Shown: piece after piece, positions 32,336-44,583 of the stretch
How the letters are laid out: each line of letters begins with the position of its first letter
Position numbering within the stretch: position 1 is the stretch's first letter
Notes under the pieces: generated by a model
What the model was told of the DNA's origin: nothing
Databases searched by the model: none
The model's input: only the letters and a program-made list of their open reading frames with translations
Source of the DNA: Phlyctochytrium arcticum
Lineage: Eukaryota; Chytridiomycota; Chytridiomycetes; Chytridiales; Chytridiaceae
Length of the DNA: 64,000 bases
Direction of reading: 5' to 3'
NCBI GenBank assembly: GCA_025602905.1
Contig: JAHLKI010000019.1
Span: 124,001 to 188,000, forward strand
Made by a program: the position numbers and the translations under genes

Positions 32336-35202
32336 TCATTCCGCAGAAGCTGCTCCTTTCAGAGTAATATCTTGATAGTGAGCCAGGGAAATAGCAGGCT
32401 TTCGCCGTTCTGTTCCATCGAACGCTCTTTCATGGTCCATCATTACTGCAATCTCGAGCTCGGTTAAGTTGCTGGTGGTAGCCCTAGCCTTGATGGCCTT
32501 CCACAACTGATTCCTGCGCGAATACCATTGACGCTGCGAGCTTCTCCACACGGATCCATAAGTCGTGTCCATGTAACGGATGGACCTACCACCATTCGAC
32601 CTCTCAAACCCTTCTGCATACTCAAGCCACGCGTCTTTCACTGTTCGGAGGCTGCGGTCCATCACATACGGGGGGATGGGACGATTTGCTGACGCCGCTG
32701 ATGCTGATGCTGATGCTGATGCTGTTGTTGAGGGTGCACTATTGTGGGCAGCTGTGGCATGGGAGTTGGATGCGCCTATTTCATTGAATTAGTTTCGGCA
32801 AATCTGTGACTCTGCAGCGCCATGTCGAATGGAGAGGGCAAATGCTGATATAGTATACCTGCTACCGGACCAGTCAAATGAGAAATGACACGTTGTCCCT
32901 CTGGTGTGCGTGCCGCTGCCATGAAGGATCCAACAAATGAAGTAACGCGAGAACTTTCGGCAGTGGTGGTTTCCATTCTTGCGTAGGGTAAACTAGTCAA
33001 ACTTGTGATTTCAAGTGAAACAACCACAGGCATAACCAGACCTGACTGATCTGCATCTGCATGAGATCGCGAATGAGGGCATTATGGCTCTCTTCCATTC
33101 GACGTTGTCCATCCAGCATTTGGTTCTGCTGCTGGATGGAACGATCGATAGATGCCTGGAGCTGATCGACTTTACTGTTGGTTTCGTTGCTTGCAACTGC
33201 AATGTTGGTTCTGATGGATGCGTGGCCAGAGGCGACAACATTGACCAGCTCTGGAACTACTTGCTGTAAAGTGGTGATGCGGGGGTCTTCTGCGGTGGCT
33301 GCGGCCTGCTTCAGTCGGGTTGCAAAGTCGTTAAATGAGGCGGATTGAAATATACAATGTCGCCACATAGCATTGCCAGCATAGATCTCGCGTAGAAAAA
33401 CGGCATCCTGTAAGATTACAGGTCTCATCACCTGGTGGAAAAAAGACGCGTCAACGGAAGAGAAAACAAGAAGGAATTATAACGGTACATACTTGCAGGG
33501 CTTCCAGAAAGTGAACAGATGCAATTTCTCGTTCACCGCCAGCACGGACTCTCGGACGGATCTTTTCCAACTGCGGTTCGACAAATGGGAAAATCTTGGC
33601 TATCAACTCCGCTGGAGGATCGATGGCCGCACGAGGCAGCCAGAAACTTCCACCCTCTACAAGCTGCGTGAGTCTCATGAATAGACTTCAATCTCAGTAT
33701 TTTCGCATGCAACCTTTCTTCCAGCCACCCAGGATTCGGATGCTGTTCATGGGGAGGTCGGTGGTATAGCAAGAATTTTTGGCGCCGCTCACCCATCCAG
33801 CAAGCCTGCTCAACTGCTCGGCATCTCCTCTTTGACGTTCCACCTCTTTAGCGCTTGCGTGCCGAAACAAGTGTGTAATTTTGGATGAGGGAATATCACA
33901 TGCTGTGATCCCGGCTCTATAGATAGAGACAATGAGTGGTCATGAAAAGCCAAGATGACAGTCGGATCGGGTCATACTTCACGGCATCTGCCCAATTCTG
34001 AGGATTGACCGGTTTCTCTGGAAAAAGAATGTTAGTTGGTATACGTAGGAGCTTTTGCTATGTATAAATACGCGCAATAAATACCTTTGCCATGCTCATC
34101 GTACTTTATGGTGCGGGCCCGGTAGTAATACATGTGGTACCATTCACCTCTGTCAGTAGTATCGGGCGGATCGGCTTTCTCAATTTCCCACAAGTAGAAT
34201 AAATTGAACCCGACACCTGAGAATGCACATTGTTTGACGTCCCTGTGCCGCATCACGGCCTTATACTCGTGCCGCTCCCCGTGGTTCATTTTTGACTCGT
34301 CGCAAGTCGTCCCCAGAACCCAACAGTCTGTCGGTCCTTCATCTGGTTGACGGCGGACCCAAAAGTCGGGGAACTGAAGATTCAACAGATTCTCCGACCT
34401 GCTGACGGTACTGTGTTGCCAGAGCATCGCGCTTCTGTTTCGCCATCCCAGGCCTGGATAACGGGCGCCATTGGCCAAGAAGTACTGGGCAAGATTGATC
34501 TTATCATTCTCATCATACGTGTCAATAAGAGAGTTGATGGCGCGATCGACCAATTTCTTTCGTCTTGTCGCCCTTCTCTTCTTCTTTGTGTTAGCAATAA
34601 GATTCCTCATCGTGGTACAGGACTTGCGAGGATGGGGATGGCTAGGTAAATGGTTGTCAAATGCCAGATTAGGAAGTGATCTGAAAGCAACATTATACTC
34701 GTTCCTACCTGTTCTTGCCCGTATTGACCTGTTGACAATAGAGATCGGTTATAGCCTTGATATGGTTGGAGATGGTCTCATGTGCATAAGGAATACCGCC
34801 TTTGCGATTCTCCCCCGCCGGAACGAGCACATCTCGATGGTATGCGGTCATCTTTGCAACCGTGACAGTCTCGCCATCCGAAAAGTCCATGACTTTCGTG
34901 CACCACTTGATGAATGCCTTTTGTTTATTATCGTACACCTTCTTTGTGCCCTTTCTTCTATACTGCTGAGTTTCGACTGTCTGGTCTTCAAGGGCATCCA
35001 ACAGATAGCGCTGCTCCCAAGCACGCCGCTCTGTCTCAGAGGCCCCGGCCGGTGGTTGAGGAGGTCGCCTGGGTAAAGAAGGGGTCTCGTCTGGGTCAGT
35101 CTCGTTCCCTTCCCCTTCCGGTCCGCCAGCCTGATCCGCATTCTCTTGGTCTTCAGTTTCGTTTAGATCCAGATCCATATGGTTGTCATCGGCTTCCGAC
35201 AT
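32336..35202 (-). CDS. Crypton-like tyrosine recombinase (Ndc10/GCR1 type)
   Basis: Junctions placed in frame: exons 35202-34709, 34641-34085, 34017-33978, 33916-33714, 33656-33493 and from 33431 on, then two more with a final exon to 32336. The first part holds an arm/core-binding-like region (NKQKAFIKWCTKVMDF). The second is a Ndc10_II-like catalytic domain: MRHRDVKQCAFSG with the first Arg, HLFRHASAKEVE with the H-x-x-R pair, and AGWVSGAKNSCYTTDLP with the presumed Tyr nucleophile. Then come GGSFWLPRAAIDPPAELIAK, a coiled-coil stretch with many Gln, a microsatellite-encoded Ala/Ser run and a C-terminal GCR1_C-like domain (WLEYAEGFERSNGGRSI). All catalytic motifs are present, so it may be active or domesticated. 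Ends of the element were not found. Confidence 0.85.
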
Positions 35203-35625
35203 TCTTTGACGAGAGAGAGAGAGAGAAGTTTAGCTTCTGAAGGCGGTCTGGTAAAATGCGTTCAAACCTTGCAAAGAAGCAGCTGAGGCAAAGCCTACGA
35301 ATGGACACGGACTATGGGTGGGTGGTGTGGAGACGACGTCAATTTATTTGGTAGTAGTATGTGTGTATGTGTATGTGTGGGAATGTGCGAATGGGTAAGG
35401 TTTGAGTTTAAAACGGTCAGTTTGAACTTCGACTTTTTGTCGGAGTTTGGCAGCCTGGATCTGATCCGCCGCGTCGGTCCTATGGGGGAAGAACCGAGCG
35501 GCGGGCTCAACGCGAACCAGCGGGGTTCTTCTCGCGCAACTGCCAACAGTCACAGGTCTTCCAATTAGCGAGAGTCTGAGACTTACCCCATACATACATT
35601 TGCTATTATAGCAGCTAATTTGAAG
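35203..35625. other. Divergent promoter region
   Basis: It separates the Crypton-like gene and BZZ1, which are transcribed away from each other. It contains a (GA)n tract at 35210-35226 and a gtatgtgtgtatgtgtatg tract at about 35356-35377. No open frame has support. Confidence 0.45.
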
Positions 35626-38385
35626 ATGGGACTTGATCCGGAGCTTCAGGTACGACTCAAATATCATCCTCAAACTGGAAAAATGCCGCAACACACATCC
35701 TAAAATAACCTTGCCGGCAATAGGAGATCAAGTCTTACAACCAGCAGCTGGTATATAGAATTGAACCTCAAAGGGATAAGCAGCAGATCATGCACTCATC
35801 ATCCTTCACCAGATCAATGAATTGCAATTCGCCGCCGAAGTGCGCGACTATATGCGTGAACGCGCTGATGTCGAGATAGACTACGCTCGTCGACTGGAGG
35901 CTCTGGCCAAGAAATTCGCTCATCGCGAAGAGAAAATAGAAAAGGAGCAAGAAAAGCGATCAAGTATGGAGCACCCGACAGTAGCCTCGGTAGTGAGTTC
36001 GGCAATATCTGGGGCAGGGGGTTCTCCGACACATGGAGACAGTCTTCCTGTGGCTGGAGATGCACTCAACAAGTTACCGGCCAGGTTTGACCATTACTCT
36101 CGAGGAGTTACAACTCGATCTGCTGTTGCTGAAATACACAATTCATAGTACTGCGCGAGAGGCATGGCTGGATATTTTACGGAACGTCGAATCAGCCTCG
36201 CGCGCACATTATGCGCTTCATGATTTACTGCAAACGAATCTGGCCGATAAGCTAAAGCAGCAAATTACTCGAAAGGAGGAATCTCGGAAAAAGCACAACA
36301 TGTTTTCGACGCGTCTTGTTGCAGAGCGCGACCGCCTTTACTACGACAAAGACAAGGCAAAATCGAAATATGACGAAGCATGTGAGGCGGTCGATGCAGC
36401 GAAAAATAAGCATGGGAGAGCCGTGGATGAGAGGACATCAGAAAAGCTGAAAAGAAAGTGGCATGAGGAAATTGTGGATCTGAATAACACCAAGGTTGTT
36501 GTGGTAATGTCTGTCGTTATGACGCGTTCTAATACCCGAACAGAGCATGTATATACTATCGCTGGCTGCAGCTAACGCTGGAAAGCACAAGTACTATAGT
36601 GAAGATATACCCGCATTATTGAATGTGCGTTTTCAATGTTTTTCAATAGTGATGGAAGCTTACTGACGAGTTCATATTAGGACATGCTGGACCTGAATCA
36701 ATCTATTGTATCCGCGGTAAAAGATGTGTGGACGACATACGTGGAAGAGCTTGGCAAAACCCTTGAAGCAGAGCGGACAAGTCTTGCGATAATAGACGAG
36801 TTGATCAAGCGAGTGGACCCGGCCAAAGATTCGGCCGACTTTGCAAAATCCCGTTCTGATCTCCGGATTATGACTTTGATGACTCCTCCCGACTTTCATT
36901 TCTCACCTTGCGGTTTATGGAAGGACACGGTTAGTGGCTGAAACTAGGACCTAAGACATACTTTTGCTGAAAGTTTCATTAGGGAGAATTTGCTACCGAT
37001 GATTTTACCCGCGTCTTTTTGCGCAATAAGCTGCGGAAACTCTCCAAAAAGAGAGATCACATAGTTGAAGAGTGTAATACAAAAGCAAAAGGTGTGGAGG
37101 GGAGTAAAAGATTGCTAGAGACGTACCAGGTCAACCCACAGATGGGCGATCCGGATGATGTAAAAGAGGTGAGCTTAAACTTGACCGTCGCCAACTGACT
37201 TGCTGACTTTACTGAGAAGAGTATGCTTGAATCACTGCGAACCATGAGAAGTCTCAAGTCTTCTATAACGGCGACAGAAGCTCAGATTGACACGATAGTC
37301 TCACTCATTGGAGGTTAGTGCTACATTTCGCCATGAATCATTTTGCCAGCTAATAAACAGTATTGCCTCAGCCGAAACATCGGATGTGCGTACCCATCAT
37401 CTGAAAGGAACCACCTTTACGATACCAACCAGTTGCGACTACTGTCATGGTACGATATGGGGGGTTGGAAAGCCTGGACTGACCTGTACAGACTGGTATG
37501 GAGTTTCCTGATCCCACAGACAGACGTGTTTCTCTGACGCGTAAACTGGTAGTGGTTACAATGCGCATCTCAAATGTGAACTCAAGATCAATCCCGAGTG
37601 CCTTGGAACGCGAGAAGCACGGCTTAAGCGCCCCACGCTTTCCAATCGAGCCTCGTCGGCGTCCTTGCGGACTGTCGCATCACGATCGTCCTTGAAGTCA
37701 AGTAAATATCAGGCATTATCACTTCCAATGGGCTGCACTTTTCTGACTTTTGTACAGCCGCCACGAGCTTGAATCCCAATTGGTTTCAAGGTGCCTCTGC
37801 ATACGTTCTTTACGACTATACTTCCGAAGTGCCGGACGAATTAAACGTGTCAGAGGGGATGATGTTGGAGGTCATTGAGCCAGGTAGCCTACAAAGAATT
37901 CTTGAGACTGTGTGTATCCTAGGAACTGATCACGCTTCTCAGATGACGGAAGTGGGTGGACAAAGGTTCGATGCGTAGTGGGCGGGGAACCAAAAGAAGG
38001 CTTGCTGCCCACATCCTACATTGAAGTTGTTGGACCAGCTGCGGCGGCTGAAAGTACTGCTGGCTCACCATTGAGCAGAACATCTGCTCCTCCGAAACAC
38101 ACCGACGCTCAGGCAGTACGTTGTTTCTTTCCTGTGGGCTATGTGATCCCTCTATTCACTCAAATGTAGCGAGTCGAGTATGATTACCAGAAAGCAAATG
38201 ACGATGAGTTGACGATACATACGGGTGAAACTGTCTGGATAATACAACCAGGTACGACAACATCTTTTTCTTTGCGAGCGAGTCAGTCATTGATCAGGAT
38301 CTCAGATGACGGGTCTGGCTGGGCAACCGTGACAAACGGCACTCAAGAGGGTGTAGTACCCGCTTCATACATATCAAGTACCTAG
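35626..38385 (+). CDS. BZZ1: F-BAR/C1/SH3 protein, Bzz1 homologue
   Basis: A gene of more than ten exons beginning with the 24-nt exon MGLDPELQ (35626-35649). The F-BAR domain is evident from INELQFAAEVRDYMRERADV, VEIDYARRLEALAKKF, and after several introns MYILSLAAANAGKHKYYSED and IPALLNDMLDLN. Coiled-coil sequence follows (exons to about 37310). A C1 zinc finger (HHLKGTTFTIPTSCDYCHGT with later Cys and His) spans a 62-nt intron at about 37495-37556. Two SH3 domains end the protein: AYVLYDYTSEVPDELNV with GLLPTSYIEVV, and VEYDYQKANDDELTI with GVVPASYISS. This F-BAR-C1-SH3-SH3 order is that of fungal Bzz1, which binds Las17/WASP and promotes actin assembly at endocytic sites. The stop is TAG at 38383. 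Confidence 0.93.
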
Positions 38386-38609
38386 AGCAGGGTACCGTGC
38401 GCTTTACATTTCATGTGATTTTGTATATCTGTACCTGATTTATAGCATGTCTAATGTGACAAACCATCGTACTGCGCAACATTACGCGGTGACAAAGTAA
38501 ACAAAAGGGAAGTCCACCTTTTTTCCTGCAGAATGCAAGCAATCACAGCTTCCCACAGGTCTTCAAAAGTGTTCTAGCTGCGCTGCTTCTTGGTCTCCGA
38601 TAAGGCGGT

Positions 38610-40368
38610 ATGCCCAACTGCATTGTCGTGCAAGTAGGACAATGCGGGAACCAAATTGGAGGCAGGTTCTGGGACATGGTCTTGCAAGAACACGCCAAGT
38701 ACAATTCCCAGGGTCACTATAACGAGTCTCTAGCAACCTTTTTCCGTAATGTCAATACCGAGACGGGTGAATCCAATATATCTGTTGGAAATGGAAAGAA
38801 GAGAATTACAGGCTTGAAGGCCCGGGGTGTATTGGTGGACATGGAAGAGGGTGTCATCAATCAAATCCAGAGTTCGCCCCTCGCCGAACTATTCGACCCG
38901 GACCAGGTCGTCACCAGTAACTCTGGAAGCGGTAACAACTGGGCTGTGGGTAATTACCATTATGGACCCATCTACCGGGAAGAAATTCTTGAAGCAGTGC
39001 GTCGGCAAGCCGAATACTGTGATGCCTTACAATCGTTCTTTATGATTGGTTCATTGGGTGGTGGAACCGGATCTGGACTGGGCTCGTATATCTGCGAAAT
39101 GCTACAAGACGAGTTTCCAGAGTGTTACCGGTTCTACACAACTGTGAGTCCGAGCGCGAATGATGATGTTGTCACATCACCCTACAATAGGTGAGTTGGC
39201 AGCACTTTCCCTGCTTCAGATTGGTAAAACTTAGCGCACCGATCTAGCATCTTGTCTCTGTCCAAGCTCATTGATACGGCTGACTGCATTCTGCCACTAG
39301 AAAACCAGGCACTTCTCGATATTGTCGACAGAATTGATGCGCAAACTCGGCCAAAACGACCGACCATATCGCGCGACCGTGTCGGTGCATCATTAGCCGA
39401 AGGAGGCCAAAGCGTTTTGGGGGGTATGTGTGGAAGTGCGGTGAAGTTGAAGGCAAAATCAAAACCTTTCGACGGGATGAACAACATTGCAGCGAATCTG
39501 TTAATGAATCTAACGAGGTAGGCCTATTTTATGGTAGTTTTTCATGTGCGTTTCTGATGTGCATAGTCCAGCTCAATGCGATTTGAGGGTACGATGAATG
39601 TGGACATTAATGATATTGTCACCAATCTTGTGCCGTATCCGCGATTGAAGCTGCTGGTCTCTAGTATGACCCCACTTTATATGCTAGCGGATACAAGGGC
39701 CGCTTCACGAAGGTATTTCGCTTGTCCACGCTAGGATTCATATGATCATAATGTTCGTTGGCTTTGTTTGTAGCCTAGATCAGATGTTTTTAGATGCCTT
39801 TAGCAGGGAGAGTCAACTTATTAAGGCAGATCCGCGGACAGGGACGTATTTGGCTTGTGCGCTGTTTGCCCGAGGAGATGTGGAAATCTCTGATGTGAGG
39901 AGAAACATTGATAGGTTCGTCCGTTCTAGGTTCAATCGGTGTTTTGGGAACGAACCGCTCACGTTGTCTGCAGAATGATCAGTCAACTGAAATTTGTGCA
40001 TTGGAATCAAGAAGGGTGGAAGACCGGACTATGCTCTATCCCGCCAATCTCGCAGGTGAGGATCCACCCATTTTGGCTGTGGCATACATTGTCTAATTCT
40101 GAAATGCAAGCCCCGGTGCCTCCTTACGCTTTCAAATAACACATGCATCACTGAGACTTGCCGTGAATTACATGGCCGGTTCCGTAAGCTTTATACCCGC
40201 AAAGTACGTTCATCAGCTGTCGTACCAAACTCTGATTTTGGCTCACCAACCTTCATCGCTCAGGCTAATCTTCATCATTACACTCAATACATGGACGCCG
40301 GGGACATTACTGCCGCCGGTGAAAATGTCGCGCAACTGATAGCAGAGTACCGCTCTCAACGAAATTGA
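38610..40368 (+). CDS. TUBE1: Epsilon-tubulin
   Basis: The protein begins MPNCIVVQVGQCGNQIGGRF and contains LVDMEEGVINQI, SGSGNNWAVG and the tubulin GTP-binding loop GSLGGGTGSGLG. The N-terminal insertion FFRNVNTETGE, the ARGVLVDMEEGV context and DDVVTSPYN identify epsilon- rather than beta-tubulin. Exon 1 is 38610-39190; its AG|gtgagt joins ...gatctag|C at about 39248. Four or five further exons (about 39248-39518, 39569-39714, 39772-39914, 39973-40054 and a last part to 40368) carry LIDTADCILPLENQALLD, the LTR/MRFEGTMNVD region, MFLDAFSRESQLI and VHWNQEGWKTGLC. Epsilon-tubulin is needed for doublet/triplet microtubules of centrioles and basal bodies. It starts 225 bp after BZZ1. Confidence 0.95.
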
Positions 40369-40478
40369 TTCTCATGAAACCTTGTACATAGCCCCAATAG
40401 ATAGATATTCATTTGTAAATGATTTTGACATACTACACCACTCCGGAAGACAATCATGAAAGTCTAGTTTGTCATATA

Positions 40479-40793
40479 CTAGACCAAGCCTTGGAAGTAT
40501 GACAAAGCAGACGGCGCAGGGCGAGCAGTTATTCCATTCAATCGGCCACCGCTACTCACATCTGTCCAACTTCGTCTTTTCAAGGTGTCGGCCGAAAGGT
40601 TGGGCTGCATGCTCAGTAAAACCACATGCACGCCTTTGATGTTCGAAAGGAGAATAACAGGCAGGGCCGGGAGGCCAGCATCATCGAGTACCCAGGCCGA
40701 AACAACTGCTAATCCAAAGTCGACCCAGTAAAAGGAATAGTTGTGTTCCTCACACTTTGGTATCCCAGCTTTCACTATCCGGGCAGCTCCCAT
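40479..40793 (-). CDS. Small unknown protein, 104 aa
   Basis: An uninterrupted minus-strand frame with a hydrophobic middle (FGLAVVSAWVLDDAGLPALP and VILLSNIKGVHVVLL). No family recognised. It is convergent with epsilon-tubulin, 111 bp beyond its stop. It could be the last exon of a longer gene extending towards 41 kb or a chance frame. Confidence 0.35.
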   Translation of the reverse strand: MGAARIVKAGIPKCEEHNYSFYWVDFGLAVVSAWVLDDAGLPALPVILLSNIKGVHVVLLSMQPNLSADTLKRRSWTDVSSGGRLNGITARPAPSALSYFQGLV

Positions 40794-41131
40794 ACCAAAT
40801 CACCTATCGCAGATCATCAGAATCGACGGAAGTCCACGAACGCTATTGACATGAACGAGTGTTGAGATTGTTATGGCCCAGCCCCATGTTGTTGGACGGG
40901 GCCATCTTTGCCATGTCTGTGCAGTGCTAACTGATAGATCAGTCGATCATTCGAATGGCAACCCAGAATGCCAACTTCGAAAAACAGGTTCCACAAGTTG
41001 CACGCTTTGTCACCAGCCTTTCGGGCCGCTAATAAAATTGTGAAAGTGCATTAGGAACAACAACAGGATCTGACTTCTGGAACGTCGTCTTCATCCCCTC
41101 TTGCTGCTTCCTCATCGAAACCTCGCCCCTC

Positions 41132-41846
41132 ATGCGTACCTTTACCACTTTATCCGTGCTCGGCCTCGCCGTTGCTCTGTTCCAAGCAGGCCCAACCACC
41201 GCTTTCAGGACCTGCGAGGCCCGGCCCAATAAACTCGTTGAGTTGGGTGTATACGGCCCCCACAAAGCCGATCTTCCATTCTCCATTAGCCTTCCCGAAA
41301 ACATTGCCACCTACGAGCCCAACACTCCTATCCCGGTTACCATCTCGGGTATCGCTTCCTACACGGAAATCACCCTCTATGCGGCCGATAATCAATATTC
41401 TCCTCAACACGTTGGAACCTGGGTGGACCTGCCCGATCAATTCTCGTTGTCGAATGGAGCGGATCCCGATAATGAAAAGTTTGCGGGATGCGCCAAGTGG
41501 GGAAAAGATGCCACACTGGTGAGCAAGGATGCGGGCGTCAAGAGCTTGCCGGCCACATTCATGTGGCAACCCCCAAGCGAACCCACCAGTGGGTCCGTCA
41601 AGTTTTACGGAATTGTGGTGGCCGGAGATCAGCAAGGTTTCAAGTTTGTTACGACTGAGAAAAGCATGTTGGCCATGAACCCGTACCCCGCCAAGCAAGG
41701 TAAAGAAACTTCTCGTTTATCAAATGCAGCATTGTACAGCATCTAACGTACACATTTCTTTATTAGCCAACTCTGCAAGCACTTCCAAAGCAGCTTTGTT
41801 TACATTGACCGCCATTGCTGGAGCTCTGGTCACGTACCTCATCTAG
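41132..41846 (+). CDS. Secreted, GPI-anchored Reeler-like protein
   Basis: Exons 41132-41699 and 41767-41846 give 215 residues. A clear signal peptide (MRTFTTLSVLGLAVALFQAG, cut near TTAF) starts the protein. The mature part looks like a Reeler-type beta-sandwich: ITLYAADNQYSPQHVGTW, the Cys in KFAGCAKWGKDATL, FMWQPPSEPTSGSVKFYGIV. The C-terminus, supplied by exon 2, is small residues then a hydrophobic tail (ALFTLTAIAGALVTYLI), as for GPI attachment. It is thus likely at the cell surface. Reeler domains occur in ferric-reductase-like and immune-type secreted proteins; the specific role is unknown. Confidence 0.75.
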
Positions 41847-43619
41847 AACATCGTTGACGATGCACTCTGAAATTTTTATTAGCTAATTTTTTAGGTCCTC
41901 ATATCTAGACTGTTATCCATAGATCACGTACATATCATAGCAGAATCCCTCGCCGCACTTATCAACACCCAATGTTCTTTTTGTTGCCCTTGTCGCCAAT
42001 TAATTTACCGATAAATCCAGGCCCCCTTATACCTGTTTGAACCTTCTCAATCTAAACCTGTCACAAACCCCTCTCTTTTCATTCAATATTCGGTTGAGAT
42101 AAAAGGCATGTCGGCCACGCATCCTCTTATTCTTTGACGACTCGTCTCGACTCGTGGTCGTTTCGCTGCTTTCAGCCTTTCGCATGAACTTTGCAATGGA
42201 GACTGCGCCACCGACCAGTGAGTTTCAGATTCCCAGGGTATCTCCCCCACACGTATTCCCGTGATACATCCTCACATATATTGAGGCCTCTTCGGATTCC
42301 CCCGCTAAGGGGTTACCACTATAGGAATAGAATTTCTGAATACTCCCAGATCTGGTTTCGGCGTGTGACTAGCGACTCTCAGACACCCCAGTCTAATCAA
42401 GAAGTCCTGAGTCAATCGCATGAAAGCACCACCTGTCAAGTCCGTCATGAAACTCATTGAGTAGTTGGTGTCACTGCACAAAAATCCAAATCATCCACTG
42501 TTTCATCACCGGAGCATCCACCCAAGTGCCCATCGTACTGCGTACGGGGAGGAGCAGATGAAGAGAGATGTCAGCAAGGAGACGACGATGACAGATACTC
42601 GGATGTAGCAAGAAGGAGTATCATCAACGATGTGCACTCGATCTAAGCCGCAAGAAGCCTCTCAAACGCGTCAAACCTGTCAAGGCCATCAACGAAAGAA
42701 TCATCGGCAGCCGCGATTCTCCGTCTTTACAAAGAACGAGGACGAAAGATTGCTTTTGAGTTTGAGTGGGTCTCTGCAGGGAACACGGCAAGTAAAACGG
42801 CCACGGCCAGTGTCGAGGCGGCCCGCATGGCGCGGCAGATGATCATAATAAAGTCACGAGGGATGCAGCCGCAATGACCACAGAAGCTATGAGGGAGACC
42901 ACTGCTGCGAAGGCCAAGGCGATGTCGAGTGAAACCTGCTTGCAGCTTAATCGATTCGGGAAGCGGCGGAACTTTCAGCGGCAGCGGGCCGGGCCAGTCT
43001 CGCAGTGCATAGTCATCATCTCGTCTCCTCGTCGTCGTCTCGCGTCTCATCACTCTCGTTCGTCCCGGCACTTCCATTTGCTTTTACCCCAAAATAATGT
43101 CGAAGTTGTGGGAGACTCGCCTCTTTCTCGTGTCGGCTCCGTCCTCCTATATTATTCGAATTTTGCAGTTGGTGTTGAATCATGTACTCTATGCATTCTT
43201 CGGAAATCAAAGGATAACCGGTCAAAGCCGACAAGCAACCTAAACATGTCCTCAATAAAAGTTGAGACTACGCGGAATTGGCTCAACAAAGTGGGACTAG
43301 CCGGAAGAAAGTAGGGGAACAACGCATTGTAATGTGAACGAATTGTACTTGGCTGCCTTATTCTCTGCATTTATACATGTACACTTTTTCTCGCAATAAA
43401 CAGTTTATCGAGCATGTCCTCCAGCTTCCTGCACAAAAACTTCTAAGAATATCTTTGACCACGCTTTCCGAGCCCGCTCTCGTTTGTTCTTGGCAAACTC
43501 ACACCAATGGTTGCTCCCGCCTAAATCTACCATGTACTGCTCTGGCAGGAGCTGCCTTTTCCTCATCTAGGTCATCATCGCGTATTTTGGCAATCTTGAC
43601 AGTTCAAACAATCATGACC
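41847..43619. other. Stretch with unresolved weak coding signal
   Basis: Plus-strand pieces at about 42184-42230 (MNFAMETAPPTS) and 42640-42865 (Lys/Arg-rich, then GRKIAFEFEWVSAGNTASKT) might belong to a degraded gene; the second has a faint chromodomain look, too weak to claim. Frames shift and stops interrupt. Nothing firm can be annotated. Confidence 0.3.
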
Positions 43620-43625
43620 TTGATA

Positions 43626-43740
43626 ATGCCTCCAAAACCTACTTTTACAACAACCCCACAAGACTGGCTCTCCGCCCTGAGCAAATACACCGCAGCCTTC
43701 ACAAGTCTCTGTTCTCGCGTCCATACCTTTGCAAGGAAGG
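43626..43740 (+). pseudogene. Fragmentary duplicate of the HhH-like gene's first exon
   Basis: The plus strand reads MPPKPTFTTTPQDWLSALSK, then YTAAFTSLCSR, closely matching exon 1 of the gene at 14.2-15.2 kb (MHPKPTFTTPPDWPSALNKY then NSALTTLCSR). DNA similarity is also high across ~95 bp (shared caaatacaac/caccgc and tctctgttctcgcg). Similarity ends abruptly after about 43722; no counterpart of the GKFRP or GPATAS parts was seen nearby. So this is a partial copy, in opposite orientation to the parent. Confidence 0.8.
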
Positions 43741-43924
43741 GATTGACCCTCCCATCTTCAATAACTTTGGGCTTTTTGGACTGAGAGCCACGTACTGTTG
43801 CGCATATGCCGAGGCAGTACCAAGACCGATGCCATGCGTGTCGCGGAATTCCGCAAATCCAGCATCAAAAGTGCTAGACTGGAAACATATTAGTATCTGA
43901 TTGGAGCTTTTCCGGATGAGCACG

Positions 43925-44100
43925 CAGCGACAGGGTCGATCTCCAATTGCGACTTTTAAAGAAAGCCAATATGTACACCCTCCCGCATACTCTGACCAGA
44001 CCGGGCCTATGACTATGCAAGAGGTTCGACACCCGCGAAGCGTGCAGCCTGAGCAACGGTCTCCAAATGCGACTCTGAAAGCCAATATGTACACCCTCCG
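43925..44100. repeat. Direct repeat of ~55 bp, 120 bp apart
   Basis: Segments about 43925-43984 and 44044-44098 share ggtctccaattgcgact-like and gccaatatgtacaccctcc blocks. The plus-strand frame through both encodes a repeated ATFKESQYVHPP/ATLKANMYTLRA pattern, so a small protein repeat is possible, but no gene is supported. Confidence 0.75.
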
Positions 44101-44583
44101 TGCCAGGCGATCACCAGAATCAAAAACTTACCTAGGGTACACAATTCTGACAATTCAACAGAACTGGGGGAGTCCTCATCTTCGATTCTTCAAACATCAG
44201 ACCCTGCTCAGGACCCTCCTCTCCCCCAACACGACATTGACGAAAAGAGTTAAATTGCCAAGAGAGTAGTAGTGCCTTTTCGTTCTCGGATCTCAAGTCG
44301 AGATTCCAAATCTAAGATCTACTGATCTCTGACAAAACATACTAAGGGATATCCTTTGCGTCTTTATGTCACAGCAACCGGGGAGAGAGTGCGTTGGCAG
44401 GCATTGCCATGTTTTCATCCCCCAGGGCTCGAAATACAGAGCTTGAGGCGGGCGAAAGGATCCTATTGTAGCGTGGTAAGGAAAGATGCTTCCGTCGGGC
44501 GTGTATGCATAGGGTGTGGGAGAAAAAAACTATAAAGAAGGACGGTAAGGAGCCGGATTTCTGCAGTAGGAAAGGTTACCACG

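Noticed and set aside
42640..42865. Chromodomain of a retroelement
   Set aside because: Only a faint resemblance spread over two frames; no integrase or reverse-transcriptase motif nearby.
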